Origin: Desulfopila aestuarii DSM 18488
GTDB lineage: Bacteria > Desulfobacterota > Desulfobulbia > Desulfobulbales > Desulfocapsaceae
Direction of reading: 5' to 3'
Length of the DNA: 64,000 nt
Assembly (NCBI GenBank): GCA_945863875.1
Contig: CAMBBS010000021.1
Coordinates: 1-64,000 of the forward strand
The notes beneath the pieces are model-generated. The model was not told the DNA's origin. It did not search any database and saw only the letters and a program-made list of their open reading frames with translations. The position numbers and the translations under genes are program-made. Positions 17,750-26,993 of this stretch are shown in pieces (within the stretch, counting starts at the first letter, position 1; each line of letters starts with the position of its first letter).

Positions 17750-18400
17750 CTAAGAATTGAGCACCTCCGCCTTTTCCGCCAGTAACCCCTTGAAACGATC
17801 AAGGGACAGAGGATAGGCGGTGAGCGTTATGCCCATCCAGTCGACATACTCGAGAAATTTTTCCGGGTCTTCCGCCATATAGCTGTCAAGATAGCCTATA
17901 CCGTCCAGGACTATGGCCCCACCGGTATGTCTCGGAAAATTTTCATTGGCTCGTCCCTGATCCCAGCCATCGAAGACCTGGGCACGATATTTCACCCATC
18001 CCGGGGTCATCCACCAGACCGGTTCTCCCCCGGCCATCTCCTGGGCAATGCCCTCAAGTTCCGCACCACTTGCCAGCATATCCATGCAGTGTGTTGCCTG
18101 GATGCGTACCACGCCTTCGCCCTGTTCCTCAATGATCTGCTGCATTTGCCGCATCGGATCATCGATGTTCACATAACAGAATTTGCCACCATAAACGACA
18201 ATGACTTTGCGATAGTTCTCTTTGGCCTTGCGAATCTGTTTGACCAACTGGTGCTCCAGCTCCTGGACATTCTGGTGCAGTCCCGGGAGGGTATAGTATA
18301 TCTGCGGGGAATTAAGAAAGCCCTCCTCCTGCAGATGCTGAAGTTCCATCCTCATGGTGCCACAGGAGACAATCGCAATATCGGAAAATGTTGTTGCCAT
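17750..18400 (-). CDS. DUF1638 domain protein
   Basis: 216-aa cytosolic protein of the DUF1638 family, recognised by the N-terminal IAIVSCGTMRMELQ, the VVYGGKFCY segment and the WWMTPGW motif. The biochemical function of the family is not established; members often lie near corrinoid or methyltransferase genes. Start at 18400 is fixed by GGAGG 5 nt upstream. It follows the flavodoxin gene by 41 nt on the same strand and is probably co-transcribed from the sigma-54-type promoter at 18986-19001. It converges on the activator gene with 28 nt between stops. Confidence 0.8.
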   Translation of the reverse strand: MATTFSDIAIVSCGTMRMELQHLQEEGFLNSPQIYYTLPGLHQNVQELEHQLVKQIRKAKENYRKVIVVYGGKFCYVNIDDPMRQMQQIIEEQGEGVVRIQATHCMDMLASGAELEGIAQEMAGGEPVWWMTPGWVKYRAQVFDGWDQGRANENFPRHTGGAIVLDGIGYLDSYMAEDPEKFLEYVDWMGITLTAYPLSLDRFKGLLAEKAEVLNS

Positions 18401-18441
18401 TCGTCCCTCCTCAGGGGGTCGTGCTTGGGTGATATGCCCTG

Positions 18442-18921
18442 TCAAGGTGTTACCTTGTCAATCTCTTTGAGTAGCTTGGCGATATCTGCATCGTCGGGAT
18501 GTCCTGCCGCGGATGGAGCATCCGTGATCCACGGTGGCGGCGGTTCCTTCGCCTGGGCCTTCACCAGGAAGTCCGCATTGACTTCTCCCTGGCAGTTAAA
18601 AGTTCCCAGAATGTGACAGGAAGAAGCCAATTTCACCGCACCGGCCATGGCGTTTCTGGCATGCTCGGAATGCACAGAAGCGCCGTGGGTGGCCATGAGA
18701 AACAGCTTGCCGCCACGCAGATTTTCCAGATACTTTCCTGCCAGGGGATCAACCTTGCCGGCCTGCAGCCAGAAACCGGCAACAACAAGATCATATCCTC
18801 TGCCTTCCGGGGATTCTTCCATGGTCTGTATGACTTTTTCACCGGGAAGATGCGCATAGACAGCTTCGGCCAGTTTCTTCGTGTTACCTGATTTGGATGA
18901 ATAGACTACCAAGGTTTTCAT
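18442..18921 (-). CDS. Flavodoxin family protein
   Basis: 159-aa FMN-binding electron carrier or flavin reductase. The phosphate-binding loop is visible at the N-terminus (VVYSSKSGNTKKLAEAV), followed by VVAGFWLQAGKVDP and the isoalloxazine-loop region (MATHGAS). The C-terminal tail is Pro-rich. First gene of a two-gene unit with DUF1638. A -24/-12 promoter 65 nt upstream and two GTAACGTTACC-like sites place it in the activator's regulon, together with the disulfide reductases. The electron partner is unknown. Confidence 0.85.
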   Translation of the reverse strand: MKTLVVYSSKSGNTKKLAEAVYAHLPGEKVIQTMEESPEGRGYDLVVAGFWLQAGKVDPLAGKYLENLRGGKLFLMATHGASVHSEHARNAMAGAVKLASSCHILGTFNCQGEVNADFLVKAQAKEPPPPWITDAPSAAGHPDDADIAKLLKEIDKVTP

Positions 18922-18985
18922 GTGATTTTTCTCCTCTTTTGCTCAGTAAAAACTAATTATGCTGCCGCTGTTCTTCTCTCCGTAC

Positions 18986-19001
18986 TACAAGATCAATGCC
19001 A
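18986..19001 (-). promoter_or_regulatory. Sigma-54-type promoter for flavodoxin-DUF1638
   Basis: Minus-strand sequence TGGCATTGATCTTGTA; -24 half perfect, -12 TTGT. It is 65 nt before the flavodoxin start codon. Confidence 0.7.
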
Positions 19002-19084
19002 ATCATTCGAGACCAGGCGTAAAACAAAAGTAGAGTTTATTTTCAATAAGTTAGAAACCCTTCATAGGTAAAAGACAGAAGGAA

Positions 19085-19119
19085 TAAACGTTACCTCCCC
19101 CAAAAGGAGTAACGTTACC
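19085..19119. promoter_or_regulatory. Tandem enhancer sites upstream of flavodoxin
   Basis: Two copies of the palindrome: TAAACGTTACC at 19085-19095 and AGTAACGTTACC at 19108-19119, centre-to-centre about 24 bp. They lie 84 and 107 nt upstream of the promoter at 18986-19001. The second has a perfect GTAACGTTAC core. Confidence 0.72.
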
Positions 19120-19147
19120 AGCCACTTTCACTGCATTGTTTTCTTTG

Positions 19148-19191
19148 CCGGTGGGTGCTTATGCAAAGCACCATTTTTGCCCTAACACCGG
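19148..19191 (-). terminator. Hairpin after corA
   Basis: Outer stem CCGGTG/CACCGG and inner GGTGC/GCACC form a nested hairpin 26 nt past the corA stop on the minus strand. The T-run is not well placed, so confidence is modest. Confidence 0.45.
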
Positions 19192-19216
19192 TAAACGGGA
19201 AATTGGCCATTAATTC

Positions 19217-20302
19217 CTAGAGCCATTTCCGCCTTTTGAAGATGCCCAACATGATAAGTCCGAGGGCGGTCATCACCCCCAAAAGACCAAAGTAGCCCCA
19301 GGTCCACTTCAATTCAGGCATATACTCAAAGTTCATGCCATAGATACCGGCGATAAAGGTGAGAGGAATAAAAATTGTCCCAATGATGGTCAGCACCTTC
19401 ATGACTTCGTTCATGCGATTGCTGACGCTTGACAGATAGGTGTCATGCATGCCGCCGATGATGTCGCGATAGGTCTCGACCATGTCGATGATCTGGATGG
19501 TGTGGTCATAGAGATCGCGCAGAAATGGTCGCGTTGATTCATCAATGAGCCCTGAGGCCGACTTTTCAATAGTTGAAGCGTTTTCCCGCAGAGGCCATAT
19601 TACCTTGCGGAGAAAGACGATCTCGCGTTTCAGTCGATGCAGCTCATTCATATGCCTCGTATCGGCTGCGGTCAAAATCTCATCATCGATTGCCTCGATG
19701 TGATCGCCTAGCTTTTCAAGAGCAACGAAATATCCATCCACCACCCCGTCCATAAGGGCGTATGCCAGATAATCGGCGCCGGCACCGCGTATCTTGCCCT
19801 TCCCGGAACGAATGCGCTGTCTCAGTTGATCAAGCACATCGCCGCTTCGTTCTTGAAACGAAATGACATAGTTTTTGCCGAGGATGAGACTGACATTCTC
19901 ATTTTCGATGGTGTTTTTTTCTTCATCATAGGTCAACATCTTCAAAACAAACAAAATGTATTCGTCAAACACTTCGACCTTGGGGCGCTGATGGGTATTG
20001 GTGATGTCCTCGGTGGTGAGCGGATGCAGGCCAAAAAAATTGGCCAGGGCTTGAACCACCTTAACATCATGGATACCATTGACGTTAATCCAGGTGATAT
20101 CGACGCCTTTCGGCAGTTGCATACAATCCTCGACGCTTGCCGTATGCATTTCCTCGATATGCTCCCTGGAGTACTGCAGTATGCTGATGTCGATCATCTC
20201 CTGTTTTTGCTCGCCGACAAAAACCGCTGTTCCCGGCGGCAGCCCCGATTTCTTCGCCCGCCTGAACACCTCACCGGCTTTACCTCGTCTACTTCGTTTC
20301 AT
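19217..20302 (-). CDS. corA: Magnesium/cobalt transporter CorA
   Basis: 361-aa homopentameric divalent cation channel of the inner membrane. The long cytoplasmic domain contains the family segments WINVNGIHD and TTEDITNTHQRPKVE. Two C-terminal membrane helices are present with the selectivity motif YGMNFEYMPEL between them and the basic C-terminus KRRKWL. Start at 20302 has GGAAGAG upstream. It is not obviously part of the sigma-54 regulon, because the enhancer sites lie beyond its 3' end. Confidence 0.93.
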   Translation of the reverse strand: MKRSRRGKAGEVFRRAKKSGLPPGTAVFVGEQKQEMIDISILQYSREHIEEMHTASVEDCMQLPKGVDITWINVNGIHDVKVVQALANFFGLHPLTTEDITNTHQRPKVEVFDEYILFVLKMLTYDEEKNTIENENVSLILGKNYVISFQERSGDVLDQLRQRIRSGKGKIRGAGADYLAYALMDGVVDGYFVALEKLGDHIEAIDDEILTAADTRHMNELHRLKREIVFLRKVIWPLRENASTIEKSASGLIDESTRPFLRDLYDHTIQIIDMVETYRDIIGGMHDTYLSSVSNRMNEVMKVLTIIGTIFIPLTFIAGIYGMNFEYMPELKWTWGYFGLLGVMTALGLIMLGIFKRRKWL

Positions 20303-20610
20303 ATCTCTTCCCCCTGACTCGATGCAGAATCATATGTAACATATTTGTAAAATATCCGTCGCAACCTTACTTCCATGTTGTCTTCGTCACAAAGCGACAC
20401 CTCACCCGCAGCCATAACCGATATCCCAAGCGTTGAATATTGCTGAAATAAATGACTCACTGCATCGCAGCCTCTCCATGGCACAACCCTTGCGACATAC
20501 GGTACCGTCTGGTGATGTATTACCTGCATTTTTACAATCAGCCTCAACCAGACCTTTTCGTTACGCCACACCCCCAACCACTGTCCAGCAGCACAACCGG
20601 TGAGTGGTAC
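20303..20610. other. Intergenic region between corA and the TRAP remnant
   Basis: About 300 bp between divergent genes. It should hold the promoters of corA and of the TRAP locus. No clear -35/-10 pair, GGTAACGTTACC site or hairpin was identified. Confidence 0.3.
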
Positions 20611-21419
20611 ATGGAAGGACGCGAATTCCTCAAAAAAGCAGGCCTTGGACCAGTCGCGGCAGTCGCCGCCACAACAATTAAAGCGCCTTTCGTGCACGCT
20701 GCAAAAAAGTCCCCGATCAACTGGTACCAACGGGGGAGCTGTTCCGGGCCATGCAGCGGGGCACGATCGATGCCGTGCAGAGTGACGACGACTCTATTGC
20801 CGCCCCTGTGGATATCTCCGCATTCGGTGCCTGCTTCCCTTTTGCCTCGCGCTATTCCCTAGATGTTCCGGTTCTATTTTATCATTACGGCTTGAAAGAG
20901 ATATGGCAAGAGGCCTATGCCGAAGTAAAAGGTGTTACCTGGTTAAGTGATGGCGCCTGGGATCCATGTAACTTTGCCACCGTTGAGCCGATTCGCACGA
21001 TTGCCGATTTAAAGGGCAAGAGAATATTCACCTTTCCCACCGGCGGGCGTTTTCTCAAACGTTTTGGCGTCGTTCCGGTTACCCTGCCGTGGGAGGATAT
21101 CGAGGTGGCCATGCAGACCGGCGAATTCGACGGTATCGCCTGGTCGGGGGTCACCGAAGTCTACACCGCAGGCTGGGCCGATGTCACCAAATACTACCTG
21201 ACCAATAATATTTCCGGCGCCTGGGCCGGTTCTTGCTTTGCCAATTCAGACACATGGGCCGCCCTGCCCCAGCACCTGAAAACCTTATTCCCGTTGTCCA
21301 TGGACAGTTCGCACTATTATCGGCAGCACTGGTACTGGTGGGGGGAGGCGCATTGCCGCACCACCGGTGGAAAACTGGAGCTCACGACCATCCCTGACGA
21401 AGAATGGAGCAACCGTTTC
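20611..21419 (+). pseudogene. TRAP transporter substrate-binding protein DctP, broken
   Basis: The N-terminus (MEGREFLKKAG, a Tat-like leader ending PFVHAAKK) is in one frame up to about 20710. The reading then resumes in another frame at DQLVPTGELFRAMQRG. About 45-50 codons of the usual N-terminal lobe are missing at the junction. The body (ASRYSLDVPVLF, KGKRIFTFPTGGRF, TLPWEDIEVAMQTGEFDGI, NNISGAW) is normal, but the sequence leaves the family after TIPDEEWSN, about 50 residues early. Two lesions make a working binding protein very unlikely. Confidence 0.82.
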
Positions 21420-21520
21420 CCAATCCTGTGCAGGAGAAGGGAGAAGGTTTCTCTCTTTGCTCATGCCAATCGTTATGCCATTCCTCGTCAACTTCTTACT
21501 CAACGGGGGGAAGACCCACC

Positions 21521-22033
21521 TTGCCTGACGCAATTAAAGCCTACGTGCGTCATGTCGAAGCCCTGAACCGCATCCTAGGGAAGTTCGCCATGTACCTTGT
21601 CTTCGCGATGATGGGCATTCTGCTCTTTTCGTCCGTATTCAGGACCATCTTCAATGTGCCGCACATCTGGGCCGTCGAGATGGCCCAGTTCACAATGGCC
21701 GCCTATTATTTTCTCGGTGGTGGCTTTTCCATGATGCCTGGTGCTCATGTGCGAATGGATGTTCTCTATAGTAAATGGACCCCCAAAAAACGCGCAGTCA
21801 CCGATGCCATGACCATTTTCTGCAAGATCTTCTACCCTGCCGTTCTGCTTATCGGCGGCCTGTCCAGCACACTCTACTCCCTGGAATACGGCCAGAGAAA
21901 CTACTCCTCCTGGGGACCGCTGGTCGCGCCGAGCAAAATTATCATGGTCATCGGCATCTTCATGATACTGCTGCAGGCTATCGCCATATTTTTCCGGGAT
22001 CTGGCAAAAGTTAAAGGGGTGTCGATACAATGA
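21521..22033 (+). CDS. TRAP transporter small permease DctQ
   Basis: About 170 aa with four membrane helices and the family core (FRTIFNVPHIWAVEMAQF, ending KVKGVSIQ). It appears intact, unlike the two flanking TRAP genes. A TTG at 21521 is the likely start, with a G-rich stretch about 10 nt before it; the first ATG would be at 21590. The stop overlaps the ATG of the large permease (ATGA at 22030-22033). With both partners damaged it probably has no transport role. Confidence 0.75.
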   Translation: MPDAIKAYVRHVEALNRILGKFAMYLVFAMMGILLFSSVFRTIFNVPHIWAVEMAQFTMAAYYFLGGGFSMMPGAHVRMDVLYSKWTPKKRAVTDAMTIFCKIFYPAVLLIGGLSSTLYSLEYGQRNYSSWGPLVAPSKIIMVIGIFMILLQAIAIFFRDLAKVKGVSIQ

Positions 22034-22835
22034 GTTGTGAATTTATTGCCTTGTTGATGTTTTCCACCCTGATGCCGATATGTTGTCGAAATCCGGTATC
22101 GCCAGCGATCGCTACCGCATGTTTCACGTATGGACGGGCCCGCTCAACGGCGGCCTGGCCATCGGCACAGTTGTGCTCATGGCCGCTGTATCGGCCATGA
22201 ACGGTCTGAGTGTCGCAGGTATGGCCATCGGCACAAGTGTTGCCCTGCCGGAGATGCTGAAACGCGGCTATGACAAGAGAATGGTCACCGGCGTCATACA
22301 GGCCGGCAGTTCTCTCGGAATCATCGTTCCCCCGTCTCTCGTCCTCGTCCTCTGCGGCATGATCGCCAGGCAGCCGCAGCTCGGACCACCCCTGCCCATC
22401 GAGGAACGGCAGATGGACCGGAGTGAAAGATTCAAGCTGCTTGCGGCAGGAATTCTCCCTCTGATCATAATTTTCTCCGTTACCGGCCTGTTCGTGTGGA
22501 TAATTCTCGCGGCACTCTGCTTTGGTGCGGTCTTCGACGATACCGCCATGCTCGTCATCGTTGCCCCGCTGTATATTCCACTGGTCATCTCACTCGGGTT
22601 CAATCCCATCTGGTACGGTGTCCTCTATACCGTAACCTGTCAGATCGCCTACATGGCCCCGCCGTTTGGCAATAACTTATTCCTCATGACAGCGATGGCC
22701 GCAAAAGAGATAACTCTGGTCGATATCCACGGCTCCAGCTCCCCCTTTGTCATTATTATGCTGATCGGTTTTCGCCTGGTGATGCTCTTCCCGCAGATAG
22801 CCCTGTGGCTGCCTGAAACATATTATGCAAGTTAA
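22030..22835 (+). pseudogene. TRAP transporter large permease DctM, internally deleted
   Basis: A normal N-terminus (MSCEFIALLMFSTLM) is joined out of frame at about 22079 to SGIASDRYRMFHVW, losing about 55-60 residues. Two further joints keep frame but drop segments: IARQP runs straight into LGPPLPIEER, and SVTGLF into VWIILAALCFG. The remaining 250 residues compare with about 430-440 for complete DctM. The C-terminal CQIAYMAPPFGNNLFLM region is well conserved. The losses look like deletions, not random base changes. Confidence 0.82.
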
Positions 22836-22982
22836 TATACAGGAGATACCGTCAGGGAAAATTTGCCCGGAAATTAATCTTTTATTTTGTCAGTTTTCAA
22901 CCTATAGTAGCGTCATTTAAAATGAAAATGGGAACGGAATAATAAGGGCGCTGATAAAAACTCCTGCAACGGGGTACAATGC

Positions 22983-24353
22983 ATGAATCCAAGAGAAGTT
23001 GTGACAATCGTCGACGCCAGACAGATTGTTGAAGAACGTGGTCTGACCCACGTCAAAGTCTGCCTGTCTGACAACGACGGCGTTATGCGCGGCAAGTATA
23101 TGAGCCGCGAAAAATTCTTTTCTTCGCTCGACAACGGCTTTGCTTTCTGCGATGTGGTGCTGGGCTGGGATAGCAAGGATCAGCTCTACGACAATGTCTC
23201 CTATACCGGCTGGCATACCGGCTATCCTGATGCCCCGGTGAGAATTCTGCCCCATACCTGTCGCGAAATTCCCTTTGAAGACAACATGCTGCTGTTTCTC
23301 GCCGAGTTTGATGGGGAGGCCGAGGCCGTCTGTCCCCGTGCCGCCCTGCGCCGGGTCATAAACAAAGCCGCAGACATGGGGTTTGATGCTTTTGCGGCAT
23401 TGGAATATGAATTTTTTCTCTTCGAGGAAACCCCCGACAGTATCAGAGAAAAGCATTTTATGAATCTAAAGCCGTTCACCCCGGGCTGGTTTGGCTATTC
23501 GATGATTCGTAATTCCACCCATGCGGAGCTGTATCATGAGATCATGACCCTGTCGGAACAGATGGATTTCCCGCTGGAAGGGATCCACACCGAAACAGGG
23601 CCGGGTGTGCTGGAGGCGGCCATTACCGTCGATGCGGCAATGAATGCCGCCGATAAAGGGGCACTGTTTAAAACCTTCATGAAGGTACTGGTGCAGCGCT
23701 ACGGCTTGATGGCCACTTTTATGGCCAAATGGTCCAACAGATATCCGGGGCAAAGTGGCCACATTCATGTCTCCTTACGCCGAAAAGATGATTCCCGTTC
23801 AGCCTTTCATGATGCAGAAAAAGAGCACAACATGAGTGACGTGCAACACCACTTCGTCGCTGGGCAACAGAATCTCATGCCGCAGCTGCTGTGTATGATT
23901 GCCCCGACGATCAACAGTTATACCCGCCTCATCCCTGGATTCTGGGCGCCGACCGATGCGACCTGGGGCGTGGAGAACCGGACGACTGCCCTTCGGGTAA
24001 TCCCCGGCAGCGACAAGTCCCAGCGGGTTGAATATCGTTTGGGGTCCGCGGATGCAAATCCTTACCTCGCCCTCGCCGCAGCCCTTGGTTCCGGCCTGTA
24101 CGGCATCGAGCACGAATGGGAGCCGGCACCAGAGATCAAAGGCAATGCCTACGACCAGAAACATCCGGAATATCTCGCCCTGCCGAAGACCCTGTGGGAT
24201 TCCGCCCAGGCCCTGAAGGCGTCCGAGGCGGCACGGTCCTTGTTCGGCAATGCTTTTGTCGACCATTTTGCCGCCACGCGGGAGTGGGAAGAACGTGAAT
24301 TCCGCAAGCATATTACCGACTGGGAGCTGGAGCGGTATTTTGAAATTATATAG
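22983..24353 (+). CDS. Glutamine synthetase-family ligase (gamma-glutamyl-amine ligase-like)
   Basis: 456-aa ATP-dependent ligase of the glutamine synthetase superfamily. Catalytic-domain signatures are present: ALEYEFF, IHTETGPG, GHIHVSL, NSYTRLIPGFWAPTDATWGVENRT and RVEYRLG. The N-terminal beta-grasp region has DNDGVMRGKYMSREKF, closer to PuuA/GlnA-like type III enzymes than to assimilatory GlnA, and no adenylylation Tyr motif is evident. With aldehyde and alcohol dehydrogenases and a glutamine amidotransferase immediately downstream, it probably glutamylates an amine or amino alcohol. The exact substrate is unknown. Confidence 0.85.
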   Translation: MNPREVVTIVDARQIVEERGLTHVKVCLSDNDGVMRGKYMSREKFFSSLDNGFAFCDVVLGWDSKDQLYDNVSYTGWHTGYPDAPVRILPHTCREIPFEDNMLLFLAEFDGEAEAVCPRAALRRVINKAADMGFDAFAALEYEFFLFEETPDSIREKHFMNLKPFTPGWFGYSMIRNSTHAELYHEIMTLSEQMDFPLEGIHTETGPGVLEAAITVDAAMNAADKGALFKTFMKVLVQRYGLMATFMAKWSNRYPGQSGHIHVSLRRKDDSRSAFHDAEKEHNMSDVQHHFVAGQQNLMPQLLCMIAPTINSYTRLIPGFWAPTDATWGVENRTTALRVIPGSDKSQRVEYRLGSADANPYLALAAALGSGLYGIEHEWEPAPEIKGNAYDQKHPEYLALPKTLWDSAQALKASEAARSLFGNAFVDHFAATREWEEREFRKHITDWELERYFEII

Positions 24354-24385
24354 ATACTCCCGTCTCTCGGCGGGAGCATCTATAT
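24348..24385 (+). terminator. Hairpin after the glutamine synthetase-like gene
   Basis: ATATAGAT-A-CTCCCG pairs with CGGGAG-C-ATCTATAT around an 8-nt loop, starting at the stop codon and followed by a T-rich stretch. It could attenuate transcription between the ligase and the dehydrogenase gene. Confidence 0.65.
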
Positions 24386-24423
24386 CTTTCTATATTTATT
24401 GAACATTTTTAATGAGATAAACG

Positions 24424-25815
24424 ATGAGCGAAACCTTTGTTACCATCAGTCCGATTGATGGTTCGAGTTATGTGGTACGCCCCTACGCCATTGCTGATGA
24501 CATTGAGTCAACACTTGCCAAGGCCGCAGCCGCGCAAAAGAGCTGGAAAAAAGTTCCCCTCAGTCAACGCAAGGCCTTGTGCACAAAAGCAATCAATGCC
24601 TTTGTCGCCAAAAAAGAGCAGATAGCCACGGAAATCTGCTGGCAGATGGGACGGCCTATCCGCTCGGCGGCCGGCGAAGTCGGTGGTTTCGAAGACCGCG
24701 CCCGAACGATGATCAATTTTGCCGATCAGGGTTTGGCCCCGGTGCAGCTTGAGAAAAAGCCCGGTTTTGTACGCTGGATTGAACGCGAAGCACTTGGCGT
24801 GGTTTTTGTCATAGCGCCCTGGAATTATCCTTATTTAACGGCAATCAACACGGTATTGCCGGCTCTTCTTGCCGGTAATACCGTTATCTTGAAACACTCC
24901 GCACAAACCCCGCTCTGCGCCGAACGGCTGGACGAAGCCTTCAAAACCGGCGGTCTGCCGGAGGGGGTTTTTCAATACCTGCACCTGACCCATGGAGATA
25001 CCGAGGTCATCATTAAAGATAAGCGTATCAATCACGTGGCCTTTACCGGCTCGGTACCGGGCGGCGAGATGGTGGAAAGGGCCGCCGCCGGCCGCTTCAT
25101 CGGTGTCGGCCTGGAACTGGGCGGCAAGGACCCCGCCTATATCCGCGAAGATGCCGATCTGGCCCACGCCGTCGACACCACCATGGATGGCGCCTTCTAC
25201 AACTCTGGACAGTCCTGCTGCGGCATCGAACGGGTCTACGTGCATGAAACGGTGTATGAACCATTTGTACAACAGGCCGTGGCTTGGGTAAAAGCGCTGA
25301 AACTTGGCCGATCGGACGATCCGGAGACGACTCTTGGCCCAGTCATTCGGGCCAGTGCCGCCGAGTTTGTCCGCAAACAGACACGAGAAGCGATTGCCCA
25401 GGGCGCCATAGCGCATATTTCCGCCGCTGATTTTCCCTTGGATAAGCCGGGCAGCGCGTATCTCGCACCGCAACTGCTCACGGAGGTGAATCATACCATG
25501 CGGGTCATGACGGAAGAGAGTTTCGGACCGGTTGTCGGTATTCAAAAAGTTCACTCCGACGAGGAAGCAATCGCCCTGATGAATGACAGCGCCTTTGGTC
25601 TTACCGCCGCCCTGTTCACCAGGGATATCGACAAAGGCGTAGAACTGGGCCGGCAGATTGACACCGGCACCTTTTTTATCAATCGATGCGACTATCTCGA
25701 TCCAAACCTGGCCTGGACCGGGGTGAAAAACTCCGGCCGTGGCTGCACCCTCTCGGTGCTTGGCTACGAATCTCTCACCCGTCCAAAATCTTATCATATC
25801 AAAACAAACTCTTAA
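24424..25815 (+). CDS. Aldehyde dehydrogenase (NAD(P)+)
   Basis: 463-aa enzyme oxidising an aldehyde to the acid. Conserved elements are VIAPWNYPY (126-136), GNTVILKHSA, FTGSVPGG, the general base Glu in LELGGKDPAYI (about 231), the catalytic Cys265 in NSGQSCC, and ESFGPVVG. In context it would oxidise the aldehyde made by one of the neighbouring alcohol dehydrogenases from a gamma-glutamylated intermediate, as PuuC does in putrescine use. The start follows a weak GAGAT ribosome site. The next gene starts 12 nt downstream. Confidence 0.9.
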   Translation: MSETFVTISPIDGSSYVVRPYAIADDIESTLAKAAAAQKSWKKVPLSQRKALCTKAINAFVAKKEQIATEICWQMGRPIRSAAGEVGGFEDRARTMINFADQGLAPVQLEKKPGFVRWIEREALGVVFVIAPWNYPYLTAINTVLPALLAGNTVILKHSAQTPLCAERLDEAFKTGGLPEGVFQYLHLTHGDTEVIIKDKRINHVAFTGSVPGGEMVERAAAGRFIGVGLELGGKDPAYIREDADLAHAVDTTMDGAFYNSGQSCCGIERVYVHETVYEPFVQQAVAWVKALKLGRSDDPETTLGPVIRASAAEFVRKQTREAIAQGAIAHISAADFPLDKPGSAYLAPQLLTEVNHTMRVMTEESFGPVVGIQKVHSDEEAIALMNDSAFGLTAALFTRDIDKGVELGRQIDTGTFFINRCDYLDPNLAWTGVKNSGRGCTLSVLGYESLTRPKSYHIKTNS

Positions 25816-25827
25816 GAGGATACTGCA

Positions 25828-26988
25828 TTGACTTATTCTGTGAACTGGAATTATCCGACAAATGTCAAGGTGGGGGCCGGCCGAATCAAGGAAGTGGCTG
25901 GACTCTGTCAGGACCTGGGTATGCACGCCCCACTGCTCATCACCGACCCGGGCATAAGCGCCTTACCGATGCTGGAAAAAGTGGTCGACGAGGTGAAAAA
26001 TGCAGGGCTTCGCTGTGGATTGTTTTCCGCCATAAAGGCCAATCCGACCGGGGAAAACGTTCAGGACGGAGTCGACTTCTATAAAAAACATGCCCATGAC
26101 GGGGTTATCGCCTTTGGTGGGGGTTCCGCCCTTGACGCCGCCAAAGCTGTTGCTCTTATGGTTGGCCAGGACCGTCCCATCTGGGATTTTGAGGATGTCG
26201 GGGATAACTGGACCCGGGTCAAGATGGCCGGCATGGCCCCGGTCGTCGCCGTGCCGACTACCGCCGGCACCGGCTCCGAAGTCGGCCGGGCATCGGTCAT
26301 CACCGATCAGGCGGAACAGCTGAAAAAAATTATCTTCCATCCGAGAATGTTACCGGCGCAGGTGATTCTCGATCCGGAACTGACCGTCGGCCTGCCACCG
26401 ATGGTCACGGCGGCAACCGGCATGGACGCCCTGTCGCATAACCTGGAGGCTCTCTGTTCGCCGTTTTATCATCCGATGGCCGAGGGCATCGCCGTCGAAG
26501 GCATCCGGCTGGTGAAGGAATATCTGCCCAAAGTCGTCGCTGACGGCACGGATATCGAGGCCCGCACGCAGATGCTCGTCTGTTCCAGCATGGGGGCAAC
26601 CGCCTTTCAAAAAGGATTGGGGGCGATGCATGCGCTGGCCCATCCCCTTGGCGCCTTATACGATGCCCATCACGGCACCTTGAATGCCATCCTCATGCCC
26701 TACGTCCTGATGGCCAACCGTACGGCGATTGACGAGCGTATTACGCGACTGACGCGGTATATTGGCCTTGACCTGCCCGGGTTTGACAGCTTTTTGCGAT
26801 GGGTAGTGCAGATGCGCCAGCATCTCGGTATTCCACATACCCTTGCGGCAATCGATATCGATGCCTCCAAAGCTGAAGCGGTGGGTATAATGGCCAATCA
26901 GGACCCGTCAGCCGGTGGCAATCCGATACAATTCAGCCCGGGGCAATACCAACAGATCTTTACCGACGCCGTCGACGGCAGGCTGTAA
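25828..26988 (+). CDS. Iron-type alcohol dehydrogenase 1
   Basis: 386-aa group III metal-dependent alcohol dehydrogenase. The NAD-binding GGGSALDAAK (about residue 96), TTAGTGSEVG and the metal-ligand region MHALAHPLGALYDAHHG are intact. The start is a TTG at 25828 preceded by AAGAGGA 7 nt upstream; no ATG gives the full N-terminus. It lies between the aldehyde dehydrogenase and the amidotransferase, so it plausibly oxidises the hydroxyl of an amino alcohol derivative. Confidence 0.9.
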   Translation: MTYSVNWNYPTNVKVGAGRIKEVAGLCQDLGMHAPLLITDPGISALPMLEKVVDEVKNAGLRCGLFSAIKANPTGENVQDGVDFYKKHAHDGVIAFGGGSALDAAKAVALMVGQDRPIWDFEDVGDNWTRVKMAGMAPVVAVPTTAGTGSEVGRASVITDQAEQLKKIIFHPRMLPAQVILDPELTVGLPPMVTAATGMDALSHNLEALCSPFYHPMAEGIAVEGIRLVKEYLPKVVADGTDIEARTQMLVCSSMGATAFQKGLGAMHALAHPLGALYDAHHGTLNAILMPYVLMANRTAIDERITRLTRYIGLDLPGFDSFLRWVVQMRQHLGIPHTLAAIDIDASKAEAVGIMANQDPSAGGNPIQFSPGQYQQIFTDAVDGRL

Positions 26989-26993
26989 AAGTC

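Noticed and set aside
22030-22835. DctM as a short but functional permease
   Set aside because: The N-terminal half is out of frame with the rest and at least three conserved blocks are missing.
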